Below are positions 47,554-54,509 of a DNA stretch of 54,509 nt, in pieces. The stretch comes from Desulfomicrobium apsheronum (GTDB taxonomy: Bacteria; Desulfobacterota; Desulfovibrionia; Desulfovibrionales; Desulfomicrobiaceae). The notes beneath the pieces are model-generated. The model saw only the letters and a program-made list of their open reading frames with translations, had not been told where the DNA came from and searched no databases. Both the position numbers and the translations under genes were made by a program. The stretch lies in assembly GCF_900114115.1 (NCBI RefSeq), contig NZ_FORX01000005.1:1-54509 (forward strand), in the 5' to 3' direction. Position 1 is the first letter of the stretch. Every line of letters starts with the position of its first letter.

Positions 47554-50500
47554 CAAGGCCATCAAGAACCCCACTGCCCCGGCTGCGAGGGGTGTGGATC
47601 GCAGAGACTTCCTCAAATACTCTGCACTCATCGGAGGCTCCGTGGCTGCCTGTGGGGCCATAGGCCCTTTCCTCGGCACGGCGAAAGAAGCCGACGCTGC
47701 CATCCTGGGCAACTCGGCCTACACTCACCACATACCCGAGAACCAGCTCTACTCCTGCTGTCAGCAGTGCAACACCAACTGCGGCATCAAGGTCAAGCTG
47801 CGCGACGGTGTGATCGAGAAAATAGAGGGCAACCCCTTCAACCCCTGGAACATGACGCCGCAGATTCCGGAAAACACGCCCATAGCCGAGGCGGCCCTGA
47901 TCGAAGGATCCCTCTGTCCCAAAGGCCATTCGGGCATCCAGACCCTGTATGACCCTTATCGCATCGTGCAGGTCCTGAAGCGCACGGGCAAACGCGGCGA
48001 GAACAAGTGGAAGACCCTTCCCTTCGATCAGGCCGTGCAGGAGATCGTGAACGGCGGAGACCTCTTCGGAGAAGGCCTGGTGGAAGGCCTCAAAGACATT
48101 GTCACCTTGCGCGACCCGAAGATCGCCGCGGCTCTGGCTGACGACGCAAAACTCGTGGCCGGGAAGAAGCTGACCATCGAGGAATTCAAGACCAAACACG
48201 CAGACAACCTGCATCACCTGATCGATCCCGACCACCCGGACCTGGGGCCCAAAAACAACCAGTTCTGCTTCAACTGGGGGCGCATCAAGAACGGACGCGG
48301 CGACCTGATCAAGGACTTCTTCAGCAAAGCCTGCGGATCCGTGAACTACCACGGCCACACCACGGTCTGCCAGGGCTCCCTGTACTTCTCGGGCAGGGCC
48401 ATGAGCGACCAGTTCAACGAGGGCAAGTTCACCGGCGGCAGCAAGTTCTACTGGCAGGCGGACACGGGCAACGCCGAGTTCTGCATCTTTGTCGGCGCCA
48501 ACCCCTTCGAGGCCAACTACGGGCCGCCCCTGCGCGTGCAGAAGATCACGGAAGGCACTGTCGACGGACGCATGAAGATCGCGGTCATCGACCCGCGCTG
48601 CTCCAAGACCGCCTCGCGGGCCTGGAAATGGCTGCCCGTGGAACCGGTCAACGGCGTCCCGGCCATCGCCATGGCCCTCATCCAGTGGATCATCGACAAC
48701 AAGCGCTATGACGCCCGCTATCTGGCCAACGCCAACAAGGGCGCGTCAAAGAAGGATGGCGAACCGACCTGGAGCCAGGCCGCCTGGCTGGTCAGGATCG
48801 GCGATGACGGCACACCCGGCAAATACCTGCGCGGCTCGGACCTGGGTCTGGAAAAGGAGATCCGGCCGACCAAGAAGGATGGCGAGTGGGAATTCGACGC
48901 CTTCGCGACCCTGTTTGAAGGCCAGCCCGTGTTCTTCGATCCCAATGACGAGACCAACCCCGTGGAAGGCGAGCTATTCGTCGACACGACGCTGGAAAAC
49001 GGTATCCGGGTGAAGAGCGTGCTGCAGATCATCATGGAAGAGGCCAAAGCCAAATCTATCGAGGAGTGGTGCACCATTGCTGGCGTGAACGAGGGCGACG
49101 TGATCGAAATCGCCAAGGAGTTCACCAGTCACGGCAAGAAGGCCGTGGCCGATCTGCACCGTGGCGTATCCCAGCACACGGGCGGATTCTACAACGTCTG
49201 CGCCTGGTACTTGGTCAACTGCCTCATCGGCAACATCGGCTGGCAGGGCGGGCTATGTAAGGCCACGACACACAACTACAAAGGCGACCGCCCGGGCAAG
49301 CCCTTTGACATGACTAAGCAGTACAAGGGCGGGATCAAGAACTTTGGCATTAACATCATCCGTCACAGCGCGGTCTACGACAAAACCACCCTGTTCGAAG
49401 GCTTTCCGGCCAAGCGCACCTGGTACCCCTTCTCCACGGACATCTACCAGGAAGTCATCCCCAGCATCGGGGACATGTACCCCTATCAGGTCAAGGCCCT
49501 GCTCCTGTACATGGGCGCTCCCAACTATTCCCTGCCCTCGGGGCACACGCTGGCCGAGATCCTGACCGAGACCAAGAAGCTGCCACTCTTCATTGCCTCT
49601 GACATCGTCATCGGCGAGACGAGCATGTACGCGGACTACATATTCCCCGACACCACCTACTTGGAACGCTGGGAATTCCCCGGCGCGCACCCCTCGGTAG
49701 CGCCAAAGGTCTTCCCCATTCGCCAGCCCGTTGTGGCACCGCTCACGCCAAACGTGACGGTCTTCGGGGAAGAGATGCCCATGAACATGGAGTCCATGAT
49801 CCTCGCCTTTGCTGAAAAGCTCGGTGTTCCAGGCTACGGGGAAGATGTCTTCGGACCGGGCAAACCCATGAAGCGCGAGGAGGACATGTACCTGCGCATG
49901 GTCGCCAACGTGGCCTTCGGCGACAAGGAAGACGGCTCCGACAAAGTGCCCGCCGCCGACGCCGAGGAGATCCGCATCTTCGTGGAGTCCAGGCGGCACC
50001 TGCCGGGGACGGTCTTCGACGCGGATCGCTGGAAGGCCATCGTCGGCGAGGAACTCTGGCCCCATGTGGTCTACGTGCTGAACCGAGGCGGCCGCTTCCA
50101 GGGCTATGCCGAGGCCTACAAGAACGAACAGCTGGTCAACGCCTACAACAAGATGGTCGGCCTTTACTTTGAAAATATGGTCACCACCAAGCACTCCATG
50201 ACCGGCAAGCCCTTCGTGCCTCACGCGGCTTTCATGCCCGGCCCCACGGACTGCGCAGGCAACCTCATCGACGACCGGGCGGCAGGCTTCGACATGACGC
50301 TCATCACCTACAAATTCATCACCCAGACCAAGAGCCGGACCATCGGCAATTATTGGCTCAACGCCGTCTACCCGGAGAACTTCGTAGAGATCTCCACCAG
50401 TGATGCCCGACGCATGGACCTCCAAAATGGCGACATGGTGCGCGTTGTTTCCGCCACCAATCCTGAAGGCGTCTGGGATCTGGGCAACGGTACCAAGGTG

Positions 50501-50764
50501 CCCATGATCGGCAAGGTCAAGGCCCTGGAGGGCATCCGACCCGGCGTAGTCGCCTTCTCCCTTGGCCATGGACACTGGGCCCAGGGCTCCATACCGTTCG
50601 AGATCGACGGCAAGACCATCACCATGGATGCGCGGCGCGCCAAGGGATTCCATGCCAACGCGGCCATGCGCGTGGACCCCATCCTCGGCAACACGACCTT
50701 GAGCGACGTGGTCGGCGGCAGCGCCGTCTTCTACCAAAGCCAGGTTAAGCTGGTTAAGGAGTAA
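47546..50764 (+). CDS. Tat-exported molybdopterin oxidoreductase, TtrA/SrdA-like catalytic subunit
   Basis: This large periplasmic catalytic subunit (1072 residues) belongs to the Mo-bisPGD superfamily. There is a Tat signal (DRRDFLKYSALIGG), a [4Fe-4S] site (CQQCNTNCG near 72-80, with LCPKGHSG completing it), and a probable Mo ligand Cys275 in TTVCQGSLYF. The length fits tetrathionate (about 1020) and selenate SrdA-type reductases better than arsenate ArrA (about 850). The operon order B-C-A agrees. However, the neighbours are arsenic genes and its promoter shares an operator with acr3. Arsenate, thioarsenate, selenate or a polythionate are all possible substrates. GGAGG lies 8 bases before the ATG. 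Confidence 0.85.
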   Translation: MPSKAIKNPTAPAARGVDRRDFLKYSALIGGSVAACGAIGPFLGTAKEADAAILGNSAYTHHIPENQLYSCCQQCNTNCGIKVKLRDGVIEKIEGNPFNPWNMTPQIPENTPIAEAALIEGSLCPKGHSGIQTLYDPYRIVQVLKRTGKRGENKWKTLPFDQAVQEIVNGGDLFGEGLVEGLKDIVTLRDPKIAAALADDAKLVAGKKLTIEEFKTKHADNLHHLIDPDHPDLGPKNNQFCFNWGRIKNGRGDLIKDFFSKACGSVNYHGHTTVCQGSLYFSGRAMSDQFNEGKFTGGSKFYWQADTGNAEFCIFVGANPFEANYGPPLRVQKITEGTVDGRMKIAVIDPRCSKTASRAWKWLPVEPVNGVPAIAMALIQWIIDNKRYDARYLANANKGASKKDGEPTWSQAAWLVRIGDDGTPGKYLRGSDLGLEKEIRPTKKDGEWEFDAFATLFEGQPVFFDPNDETNPVEGELFVDTTLENGIRVKSVLQIIMEEAKAKSIEEWCTIAGVNEGDVIEIAKEFTSHGKKAVADLHRGVSQHTGGFYNVCAWYLVNCLIGNIGWQGGLCKATTHNYKGDRPGKPFDMTKQYKGGIKNFGINIIRHSAVYDKTTLFEGFPAKRTWYPFSTDIYQEVIPSIGDMYPYQVKALLLYMGAPNYSLPSGHTLAEILTETKKLPLFIASDIVIGETSMYADYIFPDTTYLERWEFPGAHPSVAPKVFPIRQPVVAPLTPNVTVFGEEMPMNMESMILAFAEKLGVPGYGEDVFGPGKPMKREEDMYLRMVANVAFGDKEDGSDKVPAADAEEIRIFVESRRHLPGTVFDADRWKAIVGEELWPHVVYVLNRGGRFQGYAEAYKNEQLVNAYNKMVGLYFENMVTTKHSMTGKPFVPHAAFMPGPTDCAGNLIDDRAAGFDMTLITYKFITQTKSRTIGNYWLNAVYPENFVEISTSDARRMDLQNGDMVRVVSATNPEGVWDLGNGTKVPMIGKVKALEGIRPGVVAFSLGHGHWAQGSIPFEIDGKTITMDARRAKGFHANAAMRVDPILGNTTLSDVVGGSAVFYQSQVKLVKE

Positions 50765-50784
50765 CTCTCCTCCCTCCCCCTTCC

Positions 50785-50816
50785 GGCGGCGGAAGCGAAG
50801 CTTCGCTTCCGCCGCC
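50785..50816. terminator. Perfect 16-bp inverted repeat after the oxidoreductase operon
   Basis: GGCGGCGGAAGCGAAG (50785-50800) is followed directly by its complement (50801-50816), 20 bases after the stop codon. A T-rich tail is lacking, so it may stabilise the 3' end of the mRNA or stop transcription with low efficiency. Confidence 0.65.
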
Positions 50817-50853
50817 ATTCATTACGTTCCAGATACATACTCTAAAGAAGAAG

Positions 50854-50881
50854 TTGACATATTTGCCCATGCGGATATGTT
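50854..50881 (+). promoter_or_regulatory. Promoter with 7-8-7 operator before acr3
   Basis: TTGACA (50854-50859), a 16-base spacer and TATGTT (50876-50881). CATATTT (50858-50864) and GGATATG (50873-50879) form the same 7-8-7 element as at 45183, with two mismatches in the left arm. The shared spacing of promoter and repeat points to common regulation of acr3 and the oxidoreductase operon. Confidence 0.7.
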
Positions 50882-50887
50882 CACTCT

Positions 50888-51016
50888 CTAGAGCGCACCG
50901 CTGCGGCGCTCAAAGCCCAGGCCGAGGAGGAGTCATCCCTGCAAAAGAACAAGCTTGAAGCTCTGAAGACGGAACTTCCTCTCAAAAGTGTCTGCGCAGA
51001 TGACGATAAAAGTTAA
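50888..51016 (+). pseudogene. Possible remnant of a gene 3' end
   Basis: An open frame of 42 codons without a start runs from 50888 to the TAA at 51014-51016. It encodes a helical, charged segment (LERTAAALKAQAEEESS and LEALKTELP). It sits just after the operator and before acr3, where an arsR gene often lies, so it might be the tail of a deleted arsR. The evidence is weak; it may be mere leader sequence. Confidence 0.25.
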
Positions 51017-51135
51017 TTTTTGTTCCGCGACGCCAAGATGTCACTTTCCGGTGACGGACTTGGCCCACAGTCCCGGAAAGGGAACTGGGCTACCATAAAA
51101 AAAACCGGACCATCGCTTTAAGGAGACATTCGCCC

Positions 51136-52191
51136 ATGACGAAAGAAACCACCGCCGGAATCAGCTTTTTCGAAAAGAACCTGACGCTCTGGGTTGCCCT
51201 TTGCATGGTCGCAGGAGTGCTCATCGGAAAATTCCTCCCTGCCGTCCCGGCATTCCTGAGCAAGTTCGAATACGCCAAGGTCTCCATACCCATTGCGGTG
51301 CTGATCTGGTTCATGATCTACCCCATGATGATGAAGGTCGATTTTGCCAGCGTAAAAAACGTGGGCAAAAATCCGAGTGGCCTCTACCTGACCTGGATTG
51401 TGAACTGGCTGATCAAACCCTTTTCCATGTTCGCCATCGCGGGATTTTTCTTTTTCGTGGTCTTTGCGCCCTTCATAGAGCCCGAACTGGCCCGAGAGTA
51501 CTTGGCCGGGGCCATCCTGCTCGGCGCCGCTCCGTGCACAGCCATGGTCTTCGTCTGGAGTCATCTGACCCGGGGCAACCCGGCCTATACAGTGGTCCAG
51601 GTGGCTACCAACGATCTCATCATCCTGGTGGCCTTCACCCCCATCGTGGCCTTCCTGCTTGGAGTGAGCGGCGTGACCATTCCCTGGAACACCCTGCTCC
51701 TGTCCGTGGTGCTATTTGTGGTCATTCCCCTGGCCGGAGGCGTGCTGACCCGCAAGCATGTCATCAAAAGCAAGGGGCTGGATTACTTTAATAACACCTT
51801 CATCCCCAAGTTCAACAATGCCACCATCGTCGGCCTGCTCCTGACCTTGGTGCTCATCTTCTCCTTCCAGGGCGAGGTCATTCTCGGCAACCCGCTGCAC
51901 ATCCTGCTCATCGCCATCCCGCTCATCATCCAAACCGTGCTCATCTTCTTCATCGCCTACCTGGGCGCAAGAAAGATGAAACTCTGCCACAGCATCGCCG
52001 CCCCGGCGGGAATGATCGGCGCGTCCAATTTCTTCGAGCTGGCCGTGGCCGTGGCCATCACTCTTTTCGGTGCCTCATCCCCGGTGGTTCTGGCCACCAT
52101 CGTCGGTGTACTGGTGGAAGTTCCGGTCATGCTGGCGCTGGTCAAATACGCCAACCGCACCACAAGCTGGTTCCCGGACCTGCGGGCCTGA
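51136..52191 (+). CDS. acr3: Arsenite efflux transporter, ACR3 family
   Basis: This inner-membrane As(III) exporter of 351 residues has ten helices. The essential Cys134 lies in GAAPCTAMVFVWSHLTRG, and the conserved Glu is in ASNFFELAVAVAITLFG near residue 300. Both are hallmarks of ACR3. It removes arsenite that enters or is formed by arsenate reduction. AAGGAG lies upstream of the ATG. The gene is alone between its own operator-bearing promoter and a terminator. Confidence 0.95.
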   Translation: MTKETTAGISFFEKNLTLWVALCMVAGVLIGKFLPAVPAFLSKFEYAKVSIPIAVLIWFMIYPMMMKVDFASVKNVGKNPSGLYLTWIVNWLIKPFSMFAIAGFFFFVVFAPFIEPELAREYLAGAILLGAAPCTAMVFVWSHLTRGNPAYTVVQVATNDLIILVAFTPIVAFLLGVSGVTIPWNTLLLSVVLFVVIPLAGGVLTRKHVIKSKGLDYFNNTFIPKFNNATIVGLLLTLVLIFSFQGEVILGNPLHILLIAIPLIIQTVLIFFIAYLGARKMKLCHSIAAPAGMIGASNFFELAVAVAITLFGASSPVVLATIVGVLVEVPVMLALVKYANRTTSWFPDLRA

Positions 52192-52233
52192 CGGCCATCA
52201 TCGCACGGATGCATCAACAAAAACTCCATAAAC

Positions 52234-52275
52234 AATTTCCGGGCGGCTTCTCACGAAACCGCCCGGAAATTTTTC
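52234..52275. terminator. Intrinsic terminator after acr3
   Basis: ATTTCCGGGCGG (52235-52246) pairs with CCGCCCGGAAAT (52259-52270), followed by TTTT. It lies between convergent genes and may serve both strands. Confidence 0.88.
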
Positions 52276-52314
52276 ATCTGCCCAGCCAGACTTTGAACCT
52301 GATTTCCGATCTTA

Positions 52315-52794
52315 TCAATTCACGCCATGCAATTGCTCCATGGTGCGGGCCACTGCGCTCAGGCTGAAGTTGCTGAGCATATGCACGGGTTTCTTGAATT
52401 TCTTGCCCAGGCTCTTGACCTTCAGGCACGCGCCGTGGCTGTTGCAGTTGACCGGGCAGAGGACCAGATCCGCCCGCTGCACGCTGCTTTCGAGCCCCTT
52501 GCCCCCTGATTTCATGTGTCCGGCGTGGTATTCGAAGACGCCACCGCGCTCCTCGATCAGCCTGCGATAGGACTTCTCCATGCGCTCGATGCCACCGACG
52601 ATGAGCACCCGCTTCTTGCAGAGGTCGTAGGAGGGACAGCTCGGGCTGCATTTTCCGCCCTTGCAGTCTCCGTCCATACAGGACGTTGGAACCCGCTCCT
52701 CCGCCTGGTGGGACATAAAAGTTCGGGACCGGGAAAGGCCGGAGTTCCCGGAACGCAGGACGGCGCCTTCCTTTTCCGCGACTGACATCTTCAT
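52315..52794 (-). CDS. DUF2325 domain protein
   Basis: This 159-residue protein has a Cys-rich N-terminal part (SCMDGDCKGGKCSPSCPSYDLC, residues 38-58 in part) and a DUF2325 domain from about 60: RVLIVGGIERMEKSYRRLIE, a GG-x-F-E-Y-H segment, and DLVLCPVNCNSHGACLKVK. DUF2325 proteins are poorly characterised, often next to metal or redox genes. Here the added cysteines suggest metal or cluster binding. A GAGGGGGG site precedes the ATG. A palindrome at 52940 may control it. Confidence 0.8.
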   Translation of the reverse strand: MKMSVAEKEGAVLRSGNSGLSRSRTFMSHQAEERVPTSCMDGDCKGGKCSPSCPSYDLCKKRVLIVGGIERMEKSYRRLIEERGGVFEYHAGHMKSGGKGLESSVQRADLVLCPVNCNSHGACLKVKSLGKKFKKPVHMLSNFSLSAVARTMEQLHGVN

Positions 52795-52939
52795 CCAAAA
52801 CCCCCCTCGCTTCGCGCATCACCCTACTGCCGGATACGGCACCAAATTGATGCGTCACGCATGCTTTTTTTCCAAACGGAGCGCCTGACTGCAAATGATC
52901 CTGAGCCACGGCGTTATGCCTGAGGCCTGTTCTTTCAAA

Positions 52940-52953
52940 TTAGACATATCTAA
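52940..52953. promoter_or_regulatory. Palindrome TTAGA-N4-TCTAA
   Basis: TTAGACATATCTAA lies about 150 bases upstream of the DUF2325 gene in an AT-rich gap (52910-53085). It shares the octamer GACATATC with the promoter at 45179. It is a candidate operator only; the rest of the gap shows nothing clear. Confidence 0.35.
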
Positions 52954-53085
52954 TAAATTAACACCCACCTATCCCGTTGGATTCAGCCTTGTCAACAATC
53001 AACAGTGCATGTTCCGGCAAAAAATCACAAAAGCGACGCAAACATAAAATTTAACATGACTAATGAAATTCCCTGCAAATCGTCT

Positions 53086-53790
53086 TCATTCCTGCGCGTG
53101 ATCCGTGAACACCACCGCGTCCTTCAAACAGGTCAAAAGCCTGGCCGGACAGGCTGATACCGGCATCGAGGCGTCGCCAAACTTCCTGAACGCCTCGCGC
53201 TTTGCCTCGCCGGTGATAAGAAGCACTCCGGTCTGCGCGGTGAGCATGAGCGACAGGGACGAACTCATCCGTTCCGGAGGCGGCTTTGGCGAGTCGTCCA
53301 TAACGATGAAACCGTGATGCGGATCGGTCACGGAGTGATGGTCCGGAAACAGGGCCCCGACGTGACCGTCCTCGCCGGAACTGAGCAGGATGATGTCGTA
53401 GCGGAATCCCAGTCGCGCAAGCACGTCCTCGTAAGCCAGTGTTCCGCGATCTGGAACGGTCGTGTCCAGAATGAAGGGGTGGGCGTTTTCCGGAGATATT
53501 CCGCCTTCACGCGCCAGCGGGGTGATGAGATGATCCCGGAGCAGCTTGAAATTGCTGTCGGGATGATCGATTGGGACAAGTCTCTCGTCAATGATGAAGA
53601 AATGAACCCGGTTCCAATCGAGCGACTCCGTGCGCATCGTGTCAAAAACCTTCACAACGCTCCTCCCGCCGGGCACCGCGATGTTCACGGTGGCATGCAC
53701 GGCCAGGGCATCCCGAAGCTTTTGGCAAAGGTGCCGGGCAGCCCGCTGCAGGAGCAGATCGGTATCCTTTTCTTTTATTATCGTGAGCAT
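53086..53790 (-). CDS. pgl: 6-phosphogluconolactonase
   Basis: This enzyme hydrolyses 6-phosphogluconolactone in the oxidative pentose phosphate pathway. The family is clear from VPGGRSV near residue 40, FFIIDERLVPIDHPDSN near 84 and LLSSGEDGHVGALFP near 155, which carries the active-site His. The length of 234 residues is normal. It appears to be a single gene here; no zwf or gnd is in the window. Confidence 0.93.
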   Translation of the reverse strand: MLTIIKEKDTDLLLQRAARHLCQKLRDALAVHATVNIAVPGGRSVVKVFDTMRTESLDWNRVHFFIIDERLVPIDHPDSNFKLLRDHLITPLAREGGISPENAHPFILDTTVPDRGTLAYEDVLARLGFRYDIILLSSGEDGHVGALFPDHHSVTDPHHGFIVMDDSPKPPPERMSSSLSLMLTAQTGVLLITGEAKREAFRKFGDASMPVSACPARLLTCLKDAVVFTDHAQE

Positions 53791-53984
53791 GAACTGTGTC
53801 CTTTCAAAACAAATTCAAGCCAAAAAGCGGCTATCGAACCTCTCTCGAATCCTGAACCATTTTGGAGCGTCGCGTCTGCGGAAAAATCGCAATCGCCGAT
53901 GATCCAGCGTACTTAATAACCCGTATCAGTTCAAAATAACAAGAGGAGTTGTTCCCAGCAAAGGTCTGACATACTGCGACCGGC

Positions 53985-54509
53985 ATGAAACCGGTCAACA
54001 ACATTCACGACAATCTGTTCAGATATACCATGAGCCACAGCAATGTGGCCGCCGACTTTTTGCGCCATTACCTGCCTTCGGAAGTGACCGACAATTTGCG
54101 CCTCGACACCCTGGCCATCGCCAAGGATACCTTTGTGGACACGGATCAGCGGGAGCACTATTCGGACCTGCTTTACACGGTCCTCCTGAAAGGAGGCACC
54201 TCGGCGTTCGTCTATTTCCTGTTTGAGCACAAAAGCCGGCCCGACCGTTTCGTTGCGCTCCAGGTTCTACGCTACATGGTCGAAATCTGGGAACTGCACC
54301 GCAAGCAGCAGAAAAAATCAAAGACCCTGCCGCTCATCATCCCCATCGTCGTCTATCATGGCAAAAATGCTCAAAAAGCATCAAGACTTGCCGATTTGAT
54401 CGAACTTCCGGACATGAAGTGCAACGCCTACGTGCCGCACTTCGACCTCGCGTTTTACGATTTTTCGCCTGCATCCGATGAAAAAATCAAGGGAGCCATC
54501 ACCCTGCGC
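53985..54509 (+). CDS. Rpn-family recombination-promoting nuclease (partial)
   Basis: The N-terminal 175 residues are visible; the gene runs past the right edge. HDNLFRYTMSH at the start, then FLFEHKSRPDRFVALQVLRYM and LIIPIVVYHG, match the PD-(D/E)XK domain of the Rpn (YhgA-like) family, in which E-x-K (here EHK) is catalytic. These proteins promote RecA-independent recombination and are often annotated as putative transposases. No strong ribosome-binding site precedes ATG 53985. No IS ends are seen near it. Confidence 0.85.
   Translation, partial: MKPVNNIHDNLFRYTMSHSNVAADFLRHYLPSEVTDNLRLDTLAIAKDTFVDTDQREHYSDLLYTVLLKGGTSAFVYFLFEHKSRPDRFVALQVLRYMVEIWELHRKQQKKSKTLPLIIPIVVYHGKNAQKASRLADLIELPDMKCNAYVPHFDLAFYDFSPASDEKIKGAITLR

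Noticed and set aside
46063-47712. 549-residue minus-strand open frame opposite the NrfD gene
   Set aside because: It is an antisense frame created by GC-rich codons; the plus-strand NrfD protein has clear membrane helices and a ribosome-binding site.
47546-50764. Calling the large molybdoenzyme ArrA outright
   Set aside because: Its length and B-C-A operon order fit TtrA or SrdA better. The arsenic link rests on neighbours and a shared operator, so only a family-level name is given.

Overview
The window looks like chromosome of a GC-rich anaerobic deltaproteobacterium, most likely a sulfate reducer of the Desulfovibrio/Desulfomicrobium type. The reasons are the mix of gene families (an N-type ATPase operon, two membrane-anchored molybdopterin oxidoreductases, an anaerobe-style thioredoxin/permease arsenic locus) and the codon usage. 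This is inference: no rRNA or other marker gene is present.

Region 1 (1-19,200, minus strand) is an ABC-transporter-dependent capsule locus read right to left. It starts with a 2503-residue reducing polyketide/fatty-acid synthase, then a PLP-dependent alpha-oxoamine synthase. This pair resembles RkpA/RkpG of Sinorhizobium and WcbR/WcbT of Burkholderia. It continues with KpsD-, KpsM-, KpsT- and KpsE-like export proteins, a coiled-coil protein with exact 35-residue periodicity, an FkbM methyltransferase, WecB, and WecC. wecC is cut by an IS66-family element whose terminal repeat (GTAAGCG) marks the junction at 328/329. The synthase appears to start at a TTG codon behind an unusually AT-rich leader that carries a 12-bp inverted repeat.

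Region 2 (19,200-25,400) holds a small periplasmic protein gene, divergent from a PAS-LuxR regulator. Downstream is a DmsABC-type operon (TorD-like chaperone, Tat-exported molybdoprotein with a probable Cys ligand, four-cluster ferredoxin, DmsC anchor). TGGGTAG boxes lie in front of the regulator and, as a perfect palindrome, in front of the operon.

Region 3 (25,500-33,700) has a minus-strand MacB-like ABC operon with a lipoprotein and a TPR protein, then a hybrid sensor kinase and a gene of unknown function. The first 45 bp of that unknown gene are also present upstream of the kinase.

Region 4 (33,800-41,300) is a complete N-ATPase operon (atpDCQRBEFAG, minus strand) plus lgt.

Region 5 (41,300-52,800) is an arsenic-type locus: a DUF318/ArsP-like permease, two divergent ArsR paralogues, a mini-thioredoxin, an exported thioredoxin, a CcdA-like protein, a B-C-A molybdopterin oxidoreductase operon of the tetrathionate/selenate-reductase class, ACR3, and a DUF2325 protein. 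The promoters of the oxidoreductase operon and of acr3 have the same design: TTGACA, a 7-8-7 inverted repeat CATATYY-N8-GGATATG, and a TATG-type -10. This suggests that one repressor, probably ArsR, controls both, and makes an arsenic-linked role for the oxidoreductase the most interesting hypothesis in the window.

The right end carries 6-phosphogluconolactonase and the start of an Rpn-family nuclease gene.
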